Made by a program: the position numbers and the translations under genes. The notes under the pieces are model-generated. The model saw nothing but the letters and a program-made list of their open reading frames with translations, had not been told where the DNA came from and did not search any database. From JANWHF01 sp036276235 (GTDB lineage Bacteria > Planctomycetota > Phycisphaerae > Tepidisphaerales > Tepidisphaeraceae), in contig DATBDZ010000287.1 in assembly GCA_036276235.1 (NCBI GenBank), positions 1 through 27,830 of the forward strand: a stretch of 27,830 nt of DNA, in the 5' to 3' direction. Below are positions 16,424-23,781 of this stretch, piece by piece (the first letter of the stretch is position 1; the number at the start of each line of letters is the position of its first letter).

Positions 16424-16885
16424 TCACCGTCCAAAAGAGTTGAGGAAGAGCCACGCGCCCCAGATGATCGGGCCATAGAAGATGACGTATCTTCCGCCGC
16501 CATGTGCGACGGCGGCGTTATGTCCGGCCCAGGTGCCGATGATTCCGCCGGCGCATAAAATGGCGCCGCCGATCATGCGGCCGGGCCGCAAGCCGCTGGC
16601 GGGCGCCGCCGCATCTTCAAAGTCATCCTGACCCGCGGCGGCAGGAGGCTGCGCGCGGAAAGATGCGCTTGATGGTGGGGAAGCCGCTGTTGCTTGCGTT
16701 TGCGGCGCGTCTTCGACATCTCGCGCCGTCTGGGCGGCCTGCCAGTTCTTCCCTCCCTCGCGCAAGACCAGATCGACAGCGGCAAGTTTGCCGCATCGGG
16801 CCAGGTCCTGAAGCTCGTCCCAGGTTATCGGCCCCACCTGCCGCCCATTTTTCATCCAATACCAGCGACTGGATCCACTCGCCAT
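16424..16885 (-). CDS. GYF_2 (DUF4339) domain membrane protein
   Basis: A 153-residue protein. The N-terminal 50 residues are a GYF_2 domain: WYWMKNGRQVGPITWDELQD, then GKLAAVDLVLREG and NWQAA, which is the usual W-Y-x-x-x-G-x-x-x-G-P-x-S layout with T-W in place of S-x. A Pro/Ala/Ser linker follows (about 55-95), then two short membrane helices (MIGGAILCAGGIIGTWAG and FYGPIIWGAWLFL). GYF_2 domains are thought to bind proline-rich peptides and often sit on bacterial membrane proteins. The start at 16885 has GGAGG six bases before it, which decides between three nearby in-frame ATGs. It leads a two-gene unit with the zinc-ribbon protein. Confidence 0.78.
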   Translation of the reverse strand: MASGSSRWYWMKNGRQVGPITWDELQDLARCGKLAAVDLVLREGGKNWQAAQTARDVEDAPQTQATAASPPSSASFRAQPPAAAGQDDFEDAAAPASGLRPGRMIGGAILCAGGIIGTWAGHNAAVAHGGGRYVIFYGPIIWGAWLFLNSFGR

Positions 16886-17039
16886 TCCCATCCTCCATTT
16901 CGTGCCGTGGGAATTTGCATCTGAAACCATCGGCTCGGAAGCAATTCCACGAGTCATATCGGCCAAGGGAAGGCGCGCCTGTGGTGGGAACTCATCGCGG
17001 GTTTGGCAGCCGTTGGCAAGGCCACGCAAATTAACGCCG

Positions 17040-17086
17040 CTGGCAGTGGCGGCCGATCATCCTACAATCTATTCACGCACGGGAGG
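17040..17086 (+). promoter_or_regulatory. Promoter and ribosome binding site of the 17093 gene
   Basis: CTGGCA (17040-17045), a 17-bp spacer and TACAAT (17063-17068) form a good sigma-70-like promoter (4 of 6 and 5 of 6). GGGAGG at 17081-17086 lies 6 bases before the ATG at 17093. This is one of the clearest expression signals in the window. Confidence 0.5.
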
Positions 17087-17092
17087 CCCGAA

Positions 17093-17698
17093 ATGGATTC
17101 GATCAAGACCTGGCCGATTTGGGTGATCGCAACGCTGATCATCGGGACAACCGCCGGCATCATTGTCTTCATGGCCTACGAAACGGGGAAGCAGGTCTCG
17201 ACGGTTTCAAAGGCGCAGGGCGCGACGGGGCCAAACGCCGCTCCTCTGGCGCCGGTGCCCGCGCTGGATGCCAGCCGTCGGCAATCGGCCGAGAACATCG
17301 CGCAGTTTCAGCGGCAACTGCAATCGGCGCGCATCGCCGCCGCTATCAAGCCCAGGCGTCGCCCTTCCAATGGCCCGCAGGAGCCGGCCATCTCTGAAGC
17401 GCTGGCGACGCAGGCGCTGGCTTTTGTCGGCGTCAACGCCGACGCGAATTCGGTTTGGGAAACCGCGATTGACGATGCAACACTCTCCGCCGAGGCGCGC
17501 AGAAAGCTGATCGCAGGGTTGACGACCGAGGGCTTCGACCCGGCCAACTTGACGTCCGCCGATCTCCCTCTCCTCAATGCGCGGCTCACACTGATCGAGC
17601 AAATCGCGCCTGATGCGATTGATGAATCGAATGAAGTCGCTCTGGAAGCGGCGTATGATCGATTGCAGGAAATGTATGATTCGGTGGAGCAGAAGTAG
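17093..17698 (+). CDS. Hypothetical protein with one N-terminal membrane helix
   Basis: A 201-residue protein I do not recognise. Residues 7-27 (WPIWVIATLIIGTTAGIIVF) form a membrane helix, so the rest is probably a periplasmic domain. A Pro/Ala-rich stretch follows (about 45-60), then a mostly helical region with many Ala, Glu and Leu residues. This carries repeated short helices (RRKLIAGLTTEGFDPANLTS, then RLTLIEQIAPDAIDESN). The start at 17093 is supported by GGGAGG and the promoter upstream; an in-frame ATG at 17003 lies before the promoter. It is transcribed away from the GYF_2 gene. Confidence 0.7.
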   Translation: MDSIKTWPIWVIATLIIGTTAGIIVFMAYETGKQVSTVSKAQGATGPNAAPLAPVPALDASRRQSAENIAQFQRQLQSARIAAAIKPRRRPSNGPQEPAISEALATQALAFVGVNADANSVWETAIDDATLSAEARRKLIAGLTTEGFDPANLTSADLPLLNARLTLIEQIAPDAIDESNEVALEAAYDRLQEMYDSVEQK

Positions 17699-17709
17699 TC
17701 TAAAACCGT

Positions 17710-17803
17710 AGGCACGGAGGCACGGAGGGACGAAGGCACGAAGGGAAAACAATGCGGCTCGTTCCCACCCTTCGTGCCTACGTGCCTTCGTCCCTTCGTG
17801 CCT
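17710..17803. repeat. Inverted repeat of GGCACGAA-like units, between convergent genes
   Basis: The left arm 17710-17745 and right arm 17768-17803 match at 31 of 36 positions when one is reverse-complemented, with a 22-base loop. Each arm is itself built of short direct repeats of the type (A)GGCACGRAGG. It fills the gap between the convergent 17093 and BamE-like genes. It could act as a two-way terminator, though only the plus-strand right arm is followed by a short T-run (CCTTTTGC). Confidence 0.7.
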
Positions 17804-17815
17804 TTTGCTTAGAAA

Positions 17816-18187
17816 TCATCCCCTCCAGGTCTTGGTTACGACTCCATTTTTCGTTTGAACGAAGACGGTCCCGTTCTTCTCTTGCTTATCGCTTCCTGCG
17901 AACAGCAGGAAGACCGCCCCGCTGCTGTTCTTATGTTCGGTGTAGGAATATTTCCACAGCTCGGTGCCATCTTCCAATTTGTCAACCTTTGTCGGCTCTC
18001 CCAACGTGGCGCGAATCCAGCCGACCGTGGTCATGCCCGGCTCGATCTGTTTCAGCGTTTCATCCGAGACGTAATTCCCGGAGCGGCGCTGATCGGAAGA
18101 AGCCGACACCAGGCATCCGGTAAGGAACACCAGGCTTCCCATCAGTGAAATTGAGATCAGCGCGCGGCTGATTGAAATGCGTCGCAT
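17816..18187 (-). CDS. BamE/SmpA-like lipoprotein
   Basis: A 123-residue predicted lipoprotein. The signal ends in L-T-G-C with Cys25 as lipidation site. The mature domain has the SmpA/OmlA pattern: VSDETLKQIEPGMTTVGWIR, then LGEPTKVDKLEDGTELWKYSYTE, and strands ending in NGVVTKTWRG. BamE-type proteins assist outer-membrane protein assembly, but this fold is widely reused, so an actual role in the BAM complex is unproven. The start is followed by a basic stretch (MRRIS) as expected for a signal peptide. It is divergent from dgoK, with 67 bp between starts. Confidence 0.78.
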   Translation of the reverse strand: MRRISISRALISISLMGSLVFLTGCLVSASSDQRRSGNYVSDETLKQIEPGMTTVGWIRATLGEPTKVDKLEDGTELWKYSYTEHKNSSGAVFLLFAGSDKQEKNGTVFVQTKNGVVTKTWRG

Positions 18188-18254
18188 CTGTTTCCTTCCT
18201 TTGATTTACCTACCAGACACAGCCCATGTCGATTGGATAGCATATCGAGCCACT

Positions 18255-19253
18255 ATGGAACAAGAAACCGCTGCGGCCTTTGTGGATATGGGCACGACCA
18301 ACACGCGCGTCTGGCTCGCGCGCGGCGGTCAAATCCTGGCCTCCGCCCGCGCGCAGATCGGCGTGCGCGATAGCGCGCGCGATGGAACCAATGCCCGACT
18401 GCGCGAAGGATTGCGGGATCTGTTGGCAGAGGTCATCCGCCAGAGCCGATCGCATGCAAACTTTGCCGACCCGCGCTGCGTGATCGCGGCGGGAATGATC
18501 ACTTCATCGCTGGGATTATCGGAAGTGCCGCACCTGGAGGCCCCAGCCGGCTTGCGCGAGCTGGCTTTGGGAGTCCGACGATTTCAATTCCCCGATGTAA
18601 CAGAGTTGCCGATTCTTTTGGTTCCCGGCATACGAACCGGCAAGCTCACTTCTGATGCCGCGCAAACCTGCGCCGCCGACATCATGCGCGGCGAAGAGAC
18701 GCTGTGCATGGGATTAATCGCGAACGGTTTGGCTCCGCTGCCGGGTGTGGTGCTCAACCTCGGATCGCACTGGAAGGCGATTTCGCTGGATGAGAAGTGC
18801 CGCATTGTCGGCAGCATCACGTCGCTCTCGGGGGAAATGATCCACGCAGTTCAGACGACGACAATTCTCGCCAGCGCGCTTCCACAGGAGCGTCCGCAAG
18901 TTCTGGATACGGAGTGGCTCGAAGCCGGAATGACGGAGCAGCGCGCGTCGGGCCTGGCCCGCGCGCTTTTTTGCGTGCGGCTCCTGGAGCAGGCCAAAGC
19001 AACGACCGCCGAGCAGCGGTTGGCGTTTCTGGCGGGGGCGACGATCGCTTCGGATTTGGATGCGCTGTTGTCCAAGAACGTCTTGCGCAAGCGAAAGAAG
19101 GTGACCTTGATCGGCCATCCCGCACTCGCCGGCGCGTGGCGGCATGCGTTGGATGCTGCTTCGATTGGTGCGACGATTGTTACAGAGCAGCAGACGGACA
19201 ACGCCTTACTTGCGGGTTTGGGACAAATACTTGGCGAAAGCGACTTCGCTTAA
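18255..19253 (+). CDS. dgoK: 2-dehydro-3-deoxygalactonokinase
   Basis: Phosphorylates 2-dehydro-3-deoxy-D-galactonate (KDGal) with ATP in the De Ley-Doudoroff type galactose/galactonate pathway. The 332-residue protein has the family's ATP-binding opening AFVDMGTTNTRVWLARGG. It continues with IAAGMITSSLGLSEVPHLEAPAG, LVPGIRTG, IMRGEETLCMGL, VLNLGSHWKAI (the glycine-rich segment) and FLAGATIASDLDALL, all typical of DgoK. The start at 18255 begins this block directly. The partner aldolase (DgoA) is not in the window. The stop overlaps that of the convergent DsrE-like gene by 3 bases. Confidence 0.9.
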   Translation: MEQETAAAFVDMGTTNTRVWLARGGQILASARAQIGVRDSARDGTNARLREGLRDLLAEVIRQSRSHANFADPRCVIAAGMITSSLGLSEVPHLEAPAGLRELALGVRRFQFPDVTELPILLVPGIRTGKLTSDAAQTCAADIMRGEETLCMGLIANGLAPLPGVVLNLGSHWKAISLDEKCRIVGSITSLSGEMIHAVQTTTILASALPQERPQVLDTEWLEAGMTEQRASGLARALFCVRLLEQAKATTAEQRLAFLAGATIASDLDALLSKNVLRKRKKVTLIGHPALAGAWRHALDAASIGATIVTEQQTDNALLAGLGQILGESDFA

Positions 19254-19792
19254 AATGCCATCAGCGCATACCCCTTGTTTTGCAGCGTCATCAGGACGAT
19301 CAGCGCATCCGTGGCAACTTTAACATCAGGCGAAAGTGTCTTGGGATCGATGTTTTCGCCGGCGAGATGTTGGCCGCAGACATAGATCTCAACGCCTGCT
19401 TTTTTCAGCTCGGACAGCACCGCGAGATTCGGATTGGCGATTTTATATTTTGCGCGGTAGTGGGCATCGTCGAGAATGCCGTCGACGGCAGGGCCATGAA
19501 AGACCACCACAAACCTGGCATTGCCCAGCGGTGCGCCCTCGGAAGCAAGATCATTTAGTGCAGCGCCGGCCATATTCAGTGCGGGGACAATTTGATCGGG
19601 TTTCGAAGCGGCACGCGTCGCGTCGAACACCGCACGAAAGGTGGAGTTCTTATCGATCGGAAAGGCAGCGTCGGGTATTTTCACAAATCCATCCGCCTGC
19701 GGAATAGCGGCCGCCTGGGGCCGCGCCCACTGCGCATATGTGACGATCGAAAGCGAAACGACAACGACGACCAGCGCCAGCATATGTTTCAT
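19250..19792 (-). CDS. Exported DsrE/DsrF-like family protein
   Basis: A 180-residue protein with an N-terminal signal or anchor (residues 4-21, LALVVVVVSLSIVTYAQW). The mature domain has the DsrE-like pattern: NMAGAALNDLASEG, then ARFVVVFHGPAVDGILDD, and LSELKKAGVEIYVCGQHLAG with a conserved-position Cys, then a C-terminal helix (VATDALIVLMTLQNKGYALM). Such proteins form sulfur-carrier-like folds, and exported versions have unknown roles. GGAGG lies 5 bases before the ATG at 19792, which fixes the start against the upstream in-frame ATG at 19924. Confidence 0.85.
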   Translation of the reverse strand: MKHMLALVVVVVSLSIVTYAQWARPQAAAIPQADGFVKIPDAAFPIDKNSTFRAVFDATRAASKPDQIVPALNMAGAALNDLASEGAPLGNARFVVVFHGPAVDGILDDAHYRAKYKIANPNLAVLSELKKAGVEIYVCGQHLAGENIDPKTLSPDVKVATDALIVLMTLQNKGYALMAF

Positions 19793-19908
19793 TTGGGCCT
19801 CCAGCAATAAATAGAAATGCGCAATTCTTATACCCGACGCCGCCGGGAAAATAAAATACGCGCGCCTCTGGAGTACCGAGACGGAGAATGCCCTGCGACC
19901 CGCCTGTT

Positions 19909-20658
19909 TTACCCCTCCTGCCAATACTCGTATTCGTACGCCGCTCGGAACCCGTGTTTCTCATACATCGCCCGTGCCGGCTGATTATCGGCGACAACCT
20001 GCAGGTATGCCTTCTGCGCGCCTTGCGATTTGCCCCATTGCAGCAGGGTGCCGACAACCGCGCTGCCGAATCCCCGGCGGCGAAACCGCGCATCGGTGGC
20101 GATGTCGAAGAGGCCAAGCCACCTCCCCTGCCGCACGGCCAGGCCGCTGGCGATGATCTGCTGGCCCTCGACCAGCAAAGCCAAATGGCGCGGCAGCGCG
20201 ATTGCATCGATGATCGCGCGCAATGTGTCAACATGTTTGGGCGCGACGTGGCCGAGTTGCGCCAGTGCCGCCACCCATTGGTCGGGTGGCGCATCGATGA
20301 TCCGCGGGTCGGATTCGGTTGGAACGGTCGTCAGCTCCGCCGTCTTCACGATCGCGCCGGATGCCGAGTGAAATCCCGCGCCAGCCAGAGCGGCATCCAA
20401 GCCCGGCGGCTTCGACGCGCTGGTCAGCTTGAAAACCGTCGGCAATTCTTTGCTTCGATACAGCTCTTCGCAGAAGCGTATCTTCTCCTGCACGTCAATC
20501 GAACCAGCGCTGAGCGGCACCACGCTGTTGGACCTGCGCGTGTATCCATTGGCGAAGCGCACGACCCAGCCGTCGTGAAAGACCTGCTGCAGCGCGGGCC
20601 AGGCGCTGAGCGTCAGTTCCTCGATTGTCTGAATATGCTGGAAGTCGCCTCGAAACAT
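19909..20658 (-). CDS. GNAT family N-acetyltransferase
   Basis: A 249-residue protein. The C-terminal half (about 130-249) is a GNAT domain: LLVEGQQIIASGLAVRQGRW, then the acetyl-CoA loop RFRRRGFGSAVVGTLLQWG with R-x-x-G-x-G/A, then LQVVADNQPARAMYEKHGF, a classic closing motif. The N-terminal half (HIQTIEELTLSAWPALQQ, then GWVVRFANGYTRRSNSV) resembles the first half of two-domain GNATs with an N-terminal extension. The acceptor is unknown. Divergent from lutB with only 17 bp between start codons, so the lutB promoter must lie within or next to this coding region. Confidence 0.88.
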   Translation of the reverse strand: MFRGDFQHIQTIEELTLSAWPALQQVFHDGWVVRFANGYTRRSNSVVPLSAGSIDVQEKIRFCEELYRSKELPTVFKLTSASKPPGLDAALAGAGFHSASGAIVKTAELTTVPTESDPRIIDAPPDQWVAALAQLGHVAPKHVDTLRAIIDAIALPRHLALLVEGQQIIASGLAVRQGRWLGLFDIATDARFRRRGFGSAVVGTLLQWGKSQGAQKAYLQVVADNQPARAMYEKHGFRAAYEYEYWQEG

Positions 20659-20666
20659 CCTACAAT
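20638..20666 (+). promoter_or_regulatory. Possible lutB promoter with almost no leader
   Basis: CTGGAA (20638-20643), a 17-bp spacer and TACAAT (20661-20666) lie just before the lutB ATG at 20676. The predicted transcript start falls about 3 bases from the ATG, so lutB may be read from a nearly leaderless mRNA; there is no Shine-Dalgarno. The -10 matches 5 of 6 and the -35 only 3 of 6. The CCTACAATC context is shared with the promoter at 17061-17069. Confidence 0.35.
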
Positions 20667-20675
20667 CCTCGCCCT

Positions 20676-22163
20676 ATGTCGCTTCCCGCCGGCGCCGCCC
20701 AATCCACTCTGCAAAACAGGCCGCTCGATCCGAACACCGCCGCGTTTTTGCAAGAGGCGGCGGCATCGCCATTCGATTTTCATTCGCTGAGCGTCAAGGC
20801 GGCGGGAGACGAGCGGCTCAAGCGCGTCGTCAATGCCGCCGTGCTGCGGCAATATTCCGCCCGCCAGCAGCAGATGCTTGATCTCCCGGACCCCGACAAG
20901 CTCCGCGAGCTGGCCGGCCAGATCAAGCAGCACGCGGTTGATCATTTGGATTATTACCTCGAGCAACTTGCCTCCAACGTGCAAAAGAACGGCGGACACG
21001 TTCACTTCGCCGCCGACAGCGTCGAGGCCCGCAAGATCATTTTAGACATCGCGCGAGAGCAAAAAGCGACTCGCGTGATCAAAAGCAAATCGATGGTCAG
21101 CGAGGAGATCAATCTCGCGCACGTGCTCGAGCAGGCGGGGATGGATGTCGTCGAGACGGATCTGGGCGAGTTTATTGTACAGATCAGCCATGATAGGCCT
21201 TCGCATCTGGTCGCGCCGATTGTGCATAAGGATCGCGCGTCGATCGCAACGCTGTTCAGCGAGTATTTCGGCACACCTTATAATGATGATCCCAAAGCTC
21301 TGACAATGCAGGCCCGCGCGTATTTGCGAGATAAATTCCGCAAGGCGGATTTCGGCATGACCGGCGGCAACTTCCTGGTTGCCGAGACGGGGTTGCTCTG
21401 CTGCGTGGAAAATGAGGGCAACCAGCGGCAAAGCGTGACAACGCCGCGCGTTTTGGTGAGCCTGGTCGGGATCGAAAAGATCATTCCTCGCATGATCGAT
21501 CTGGCGGTGATGCTTAAGCTGCTGACGCGCAGTGCCACCGGCGCGCCGTTCACCATCTACACCAATATCTTCGGCGCCCCGCGCGGCCCCGGCGAAAAAG
21601 ACGGCCCGGAAGAATTTCATCTGGTGCTCATCGACAATGGCCGCAGCGAGATCCTAGCCAGCGAGGAATATCGCGAGACACTCCGCTGCATCCGCTGCGG
21701 CGCGTGCCTCAATGCCTGCCCGATTTACCGCAAGATCGGCGGGCACGCGTACGGCAGCGTCTACCCCGGCCCGATCGGCGCGCTGATCACGCCGATCTTC
21801 AAAGGGCTTAGCGAGTACAAAGATTTGCCGCAGGCGTCGAGCCTGTGCGGCGCGTGCTACGAGGCGTGCCCCGTCAAGATCAACATTCCCAAGCATCTGA
21901 TCAGCATGCGGCGAGACATCGTCAATTCGCATCTGAACGGATATTTCGAGCGATTGATCTATCGCGCGTGGGCGTGGGCATACAAATCGCCATTCCTGTA
22001 CAAGGTGATCACAGTGCTGCAAAGGCTCGACCTGCGCCAGCGCGCTCAGGGCGGCTGGGTACAAGACCTGCCTTCAGTAGCGGCAGGTTGGACGCAAATC
22101 CGCGACATGCCCGAGCCGGCGGAGCGGACGTTTCATCAGATGTGGAAAACGCGAAATGAATGA
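20676..22163 (+). CDS. lutB: Lactate utilisation iron-sulfur protein LutB
   Basis: Subunit of the LutABC L-lactate oxidation complex, which turns lactate into pyruvate in the cytoplasm and passes electrons through Fe-S clusters. The 495-residue protein has the LutB/LldF N-terminal domain (GGHVHFAADSVEARKIILDI, then VIKSKSMVSEEINLAHVLEQ, GNFLVAETGLL). Two 4Fe-4S motifs follow, Cys338/341/344/348 (CIRCGACLNACP) and Cys391/394/398 (CGACYEACP). The C-terminal part carries the usual tail (QGGWVQDLP). The start at 20676 is preferred to an in-frame ATG at 20625 inside the opposite GNAT gene. lutC overlaps its end by 8 bp. No lutA lies upstream, where it is expected in the Bacillus-type order. Confidence 0.93.
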   Translation: MSLPAGAAQSTLQNRPLDPNTAAFLQEAAASPFDFHSLSVKAAGDERLKRVVNAAVLRQYSARQQQMLDLPDPDKLRELAGQIKQHAVDHLDYYLEQLASNVQKNGGHVHFAADSVEARKIILDIAREQKATRVIKSKSMVSEEINLAHVLEQAGMDVVETDLGEFIVQISHDRPSHLVAPIVHKDRASIATLFSEYFGTPYNDDPKALTMQARAYLRDKFRKADFGMTGGNFLVAETGLLCCVENEGNQRQSVTTPRVLVSLVGIEKIIPRMIDLAVMLKLLTRSATGAPFTIYTNIFGAPRGPGEKDGPEEFHLVLIDNGRSEILASEEYRETLRCIRCGACLNACPIYRKIGGHAYGSVYPGPIGALITPIFKGLSEYKDLPQASSLCGACYEACPVKINIPKHLISMRRDIVNSHLNGYFERLIYRAWAWAYKSPFLYKVITVLQRLDLRQRAQGGWVQDLPSVAAGWTQIRDMPEPAERTFHQMWKTRNE

Positions 22164-22818
22164 AGCTGTGACTCATCCTGTGATCGAAAAGGTGCGCAAG
22201 GCTCTCGGCCGCCGCGCGGCGCTGACCGTTGCGCCGACGCCGCCGGCGATTGACGAATCGTTTACGCGGCTCATCCACGACACAACCGGCCTGCCCGAGC
22301 TTTTTCAGAAGCGCGCGATCGCGATGAAGATGCTTGTCGAGATTGTGCGCGGCCATGAAGTCGCGCGAAAGATCGCCGACTTCCTCAAAGAGCGCGGCTC
22401 CAAGACCGCCATGCTCTCCGATACGCCATTGCTGCAACGGCTCGGCATCACCGCTTATCTCAACCAAGCTGGAATCTCCGCGCGAAGCTGGAGCGAGCTG
22501 ACTGCCGATCAGGCGTACGACATCGACGCCGGCATTACCGAGGCGGATTACGCTATCGCCGAGACTGGCACGCTGGCGATCCGCCATCGTGCTGAGCATG
22601 GGCGGCTGCTGTCGCTGGTGCCGTTCGTTCATGTGGCGGTGATCGAGCCGCGGATTATCGTTCCCGATCTGCTCGATTTCTTCGCGCGAGTTTCTAAGGA
22701 AGGCACCGGCAGCGGCATGACGCTGATCAGCGGGCCGTCGAAGACGGCGGACATCGAGATGAACACGGTCACGGGCGTGCATGGGCCCAATGTGGTGAAG
22801 GCGTTTATCGTCGCGTAG
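22156..22818 (+). CDS. lutC: Lactate utilisation protein LutC
   Basis: The third Lut subunit (DUF162/LUD family), needed with LutB for growth on lactate. The 220-residue protein begins VIEKVRKALGRRAAL. It shows the LUD core: VTPA-type helices (FLKERGSKTAMLSDTPLLQR), GITEADYAIAETGTLAI, then LVPFVHVAVIEPRIIVPDLL and SGMTLISGPSKTADIEMNTVTGVHGP, the hallmark C-terminal signature. It overlaps lutB by 8 bp and so is translationally coupled. Its TAG stop (22816-22818) is formed at the outer edge of a palindromic repeat, leaving the protein ending KAFIVA. Confidence 0.94.
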   Translation: MNEAVTHPVIEKVRKALGRRAALTVAPTPPAIDESFTRLIHDTTGLPELFQKRAIAMKMLVEIVRGHEVARKIADFLKERGSKTAMLSDTPLLQRLGITAYLNQAGISARSWSELTADQAYDIDAGITEADYAIAETGTLAIRHRAEHGRLLSLVPFVHVAVIEPRIIVPDLLDFFARVSKEGTGSGMTLISGPSKTADIEMNTVTGVHGPNVVKAFIVA

Positions 22819-22887
22819 GGGCGAACCTTGTGTTCGTCCTGCGCCCGTCGCGCGAGCAACATGGGTGAACACAAGGTTCACCCCTAC
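22815..22887. repeat. TA-flanked palindrome, copy 1 (25-bp arms)
   Basis: The left arm 22815-22839 starts GTAGGGGCGAACCTTGTG and the right arm 22863-22887 ends CAAGGTTCACCCCTAC. The arms agree at 22 of 25 positions. The palindrome proper is bounded by TA on both sides (22816-22817 and 22885-22886). Its left TAG is the lutC stop. No T-run follows it. Confidence 0.85.
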
Positions 22888-22898
22888 GGGGCATTGTC

Positions 22899-22971
22899 GT
22901 AGGGGCGAACCTCGTGTTCGCCCTGTGTGTTTCGCCAACCGGCAGAGGGCGAACACAAGGTTCGCCCCTAC
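22899..22971. repeat. TA-flanked palindrome, copy 2 (25-bp arms)
   Basis: The left arm 22899-22923 starts GTAGGGGCGAACCTCGTG and the right arm 22947-22971 ends CAAGGTTCGCCCCTAC, with 24 of 25 positions paired. It is 11 bp from copy 1 and in the same arrangement. Its right-hand CTA (22968-22970) is the stop codon of the minus-strand deoR-type gene. The loop regions of the two copies differ, so this is not a simple tandem duplication. Confidence 0.85.
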
Positions 22972-23738
22972 GAAGCGATAATCAACCGGCACCCCGCCTT
23001 GATCACCTGCTCGCGCTGTTCCGGCGGCAGGGTCGAATCACTCACCACGATGTCGATCTCGCTCAGAGGGCATAATCGCGATAGCGCCTGCTGTCCGAAT
23101 TTTTCGGAGTCGGCCAGAAGCACCACTTCCTGCGCCTGCTCCATCATTCGCCGCTCGGCTTGCACGAGAAGCTGATTCTGGTTGTAGAGCATCCCCTCAT
23201 GAATGCCGGCGACGCTCATCACCAGCGTCTTGGCGTGGATGGTGCCGACGATGTCTTCGGTCAGGGGGCCAAGCAGCACGCCGTAGCGCGGGTACATCAG
23301 GCCGCCGGTGACCACCAGCTCAACGTTATCGTCGTTGAGAAAGAGATTGGCGATTGGAAGCGAATTCGTCACCAGTTGCAGCGGCGTACCGAGCAACTCT
23401 TCGGCGAAATAGAGGGTGGTGGTGCCACCGTCGAGCAAAACTGTTTGCCCGGGCTGGATCAGTTCCTTGGCGGCTCGGGCGATTCGTTTTTTGGCCTCGA
23501 TCTGAAATCCCATGCGCTGGTTGAAGGCGTACGGCCGCGCGCCGGCGGATTGCTTGTCGCCGATCCAGATCACGCCGCCGTGCGTGCGCTCGACAATACC
23601 CCCCTGCTCGAGCATCTCGACATCGCGGCGAACGGTGGATTGCGAAACCCCCAGCTCCGCCGCCAGCCAATCGAGATCCGCCATCCCGCGCTTTCCCAGC
23701 AGCTCCTTGAGGCGGGATTGTCGTTCGGCGATCAGCAT
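22968..23738 (-). CDS. DeoR-family transcriptional regulator
   Basis: A 256-residue regulator with an N-terminal winged helix (RLKELLGKRGMADLDWLAAE, then LGVSQSTVRRDVEMLEQGG and VERTHGGV). Its C-terminal DeoRC sugar-phosphate sensor shows VLLDGGTTTLYFAEELL, LQLVTNSLPIANLFL, ELVVTGGLMYPRYGVLLGPL and FGQQALSRLCPLSEIDIVVSD. DeoR proteins usually repress sugar catabolism genes until a phosphorylated intermediate binds. It is the last gene of the microcompartment operon, and a DeoR gene is typical of planctomycete BMC loci. It probably senses a fuculose/rhamnulose phosphate or a downstream triose phosphate; that is inferred. Its TAG stop lies in the edge of palindrome copy 2. I could not pick out its operator. 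Confidence 0.92.
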   Translation of the reverse strand: MLIAERQSRLKELLGKRGMADLDWLAAELGVSQSTVRRDVEMLEQGGIVERTHGGVIWIGDKQSAGARPYAFNQRMGFQIEAKKRIARAAKELIQPGQTVLLDGGTTTLYFAEELLGTPLQLVTNSLPIANLFLNDDNVELVVTGGLMYPRYGVLLGPLTEDIVGTIHAKTLVMSVAGIHEGMLYNQNQLLVQAERRMMEQAQEVVLLADSEKFGQQALSRLCPLSEIDIVVSDSTLPPEQREQVIKAGCRLIIAS

Positions 23739-23781
23739 GGGAGTAAATGAAGAATGAAGAGTGAAGAATATTTAGACCGTT

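Noticed and set aside
17710..17803. A standard rho-independent terminator
   Set aside because: Arms are far longer and less GC-compact than a terminator stem and only four T residues follow on one side; a repeat is the better description, though it may still end transcription.
22815..22971. Two repeats spaced like a minimal CRISPR array
   Set aside because: Each unit is itself a long palindrome with a distinct loop, there are only two, the separation is 11 bp, and no cas gene is present.
22009..22992. A 327-codon minus-strand frame across lutC and the palindromes
   Set aside because: Antisense to lutC, and its N-terminal part simply translates the palindromic repeats.
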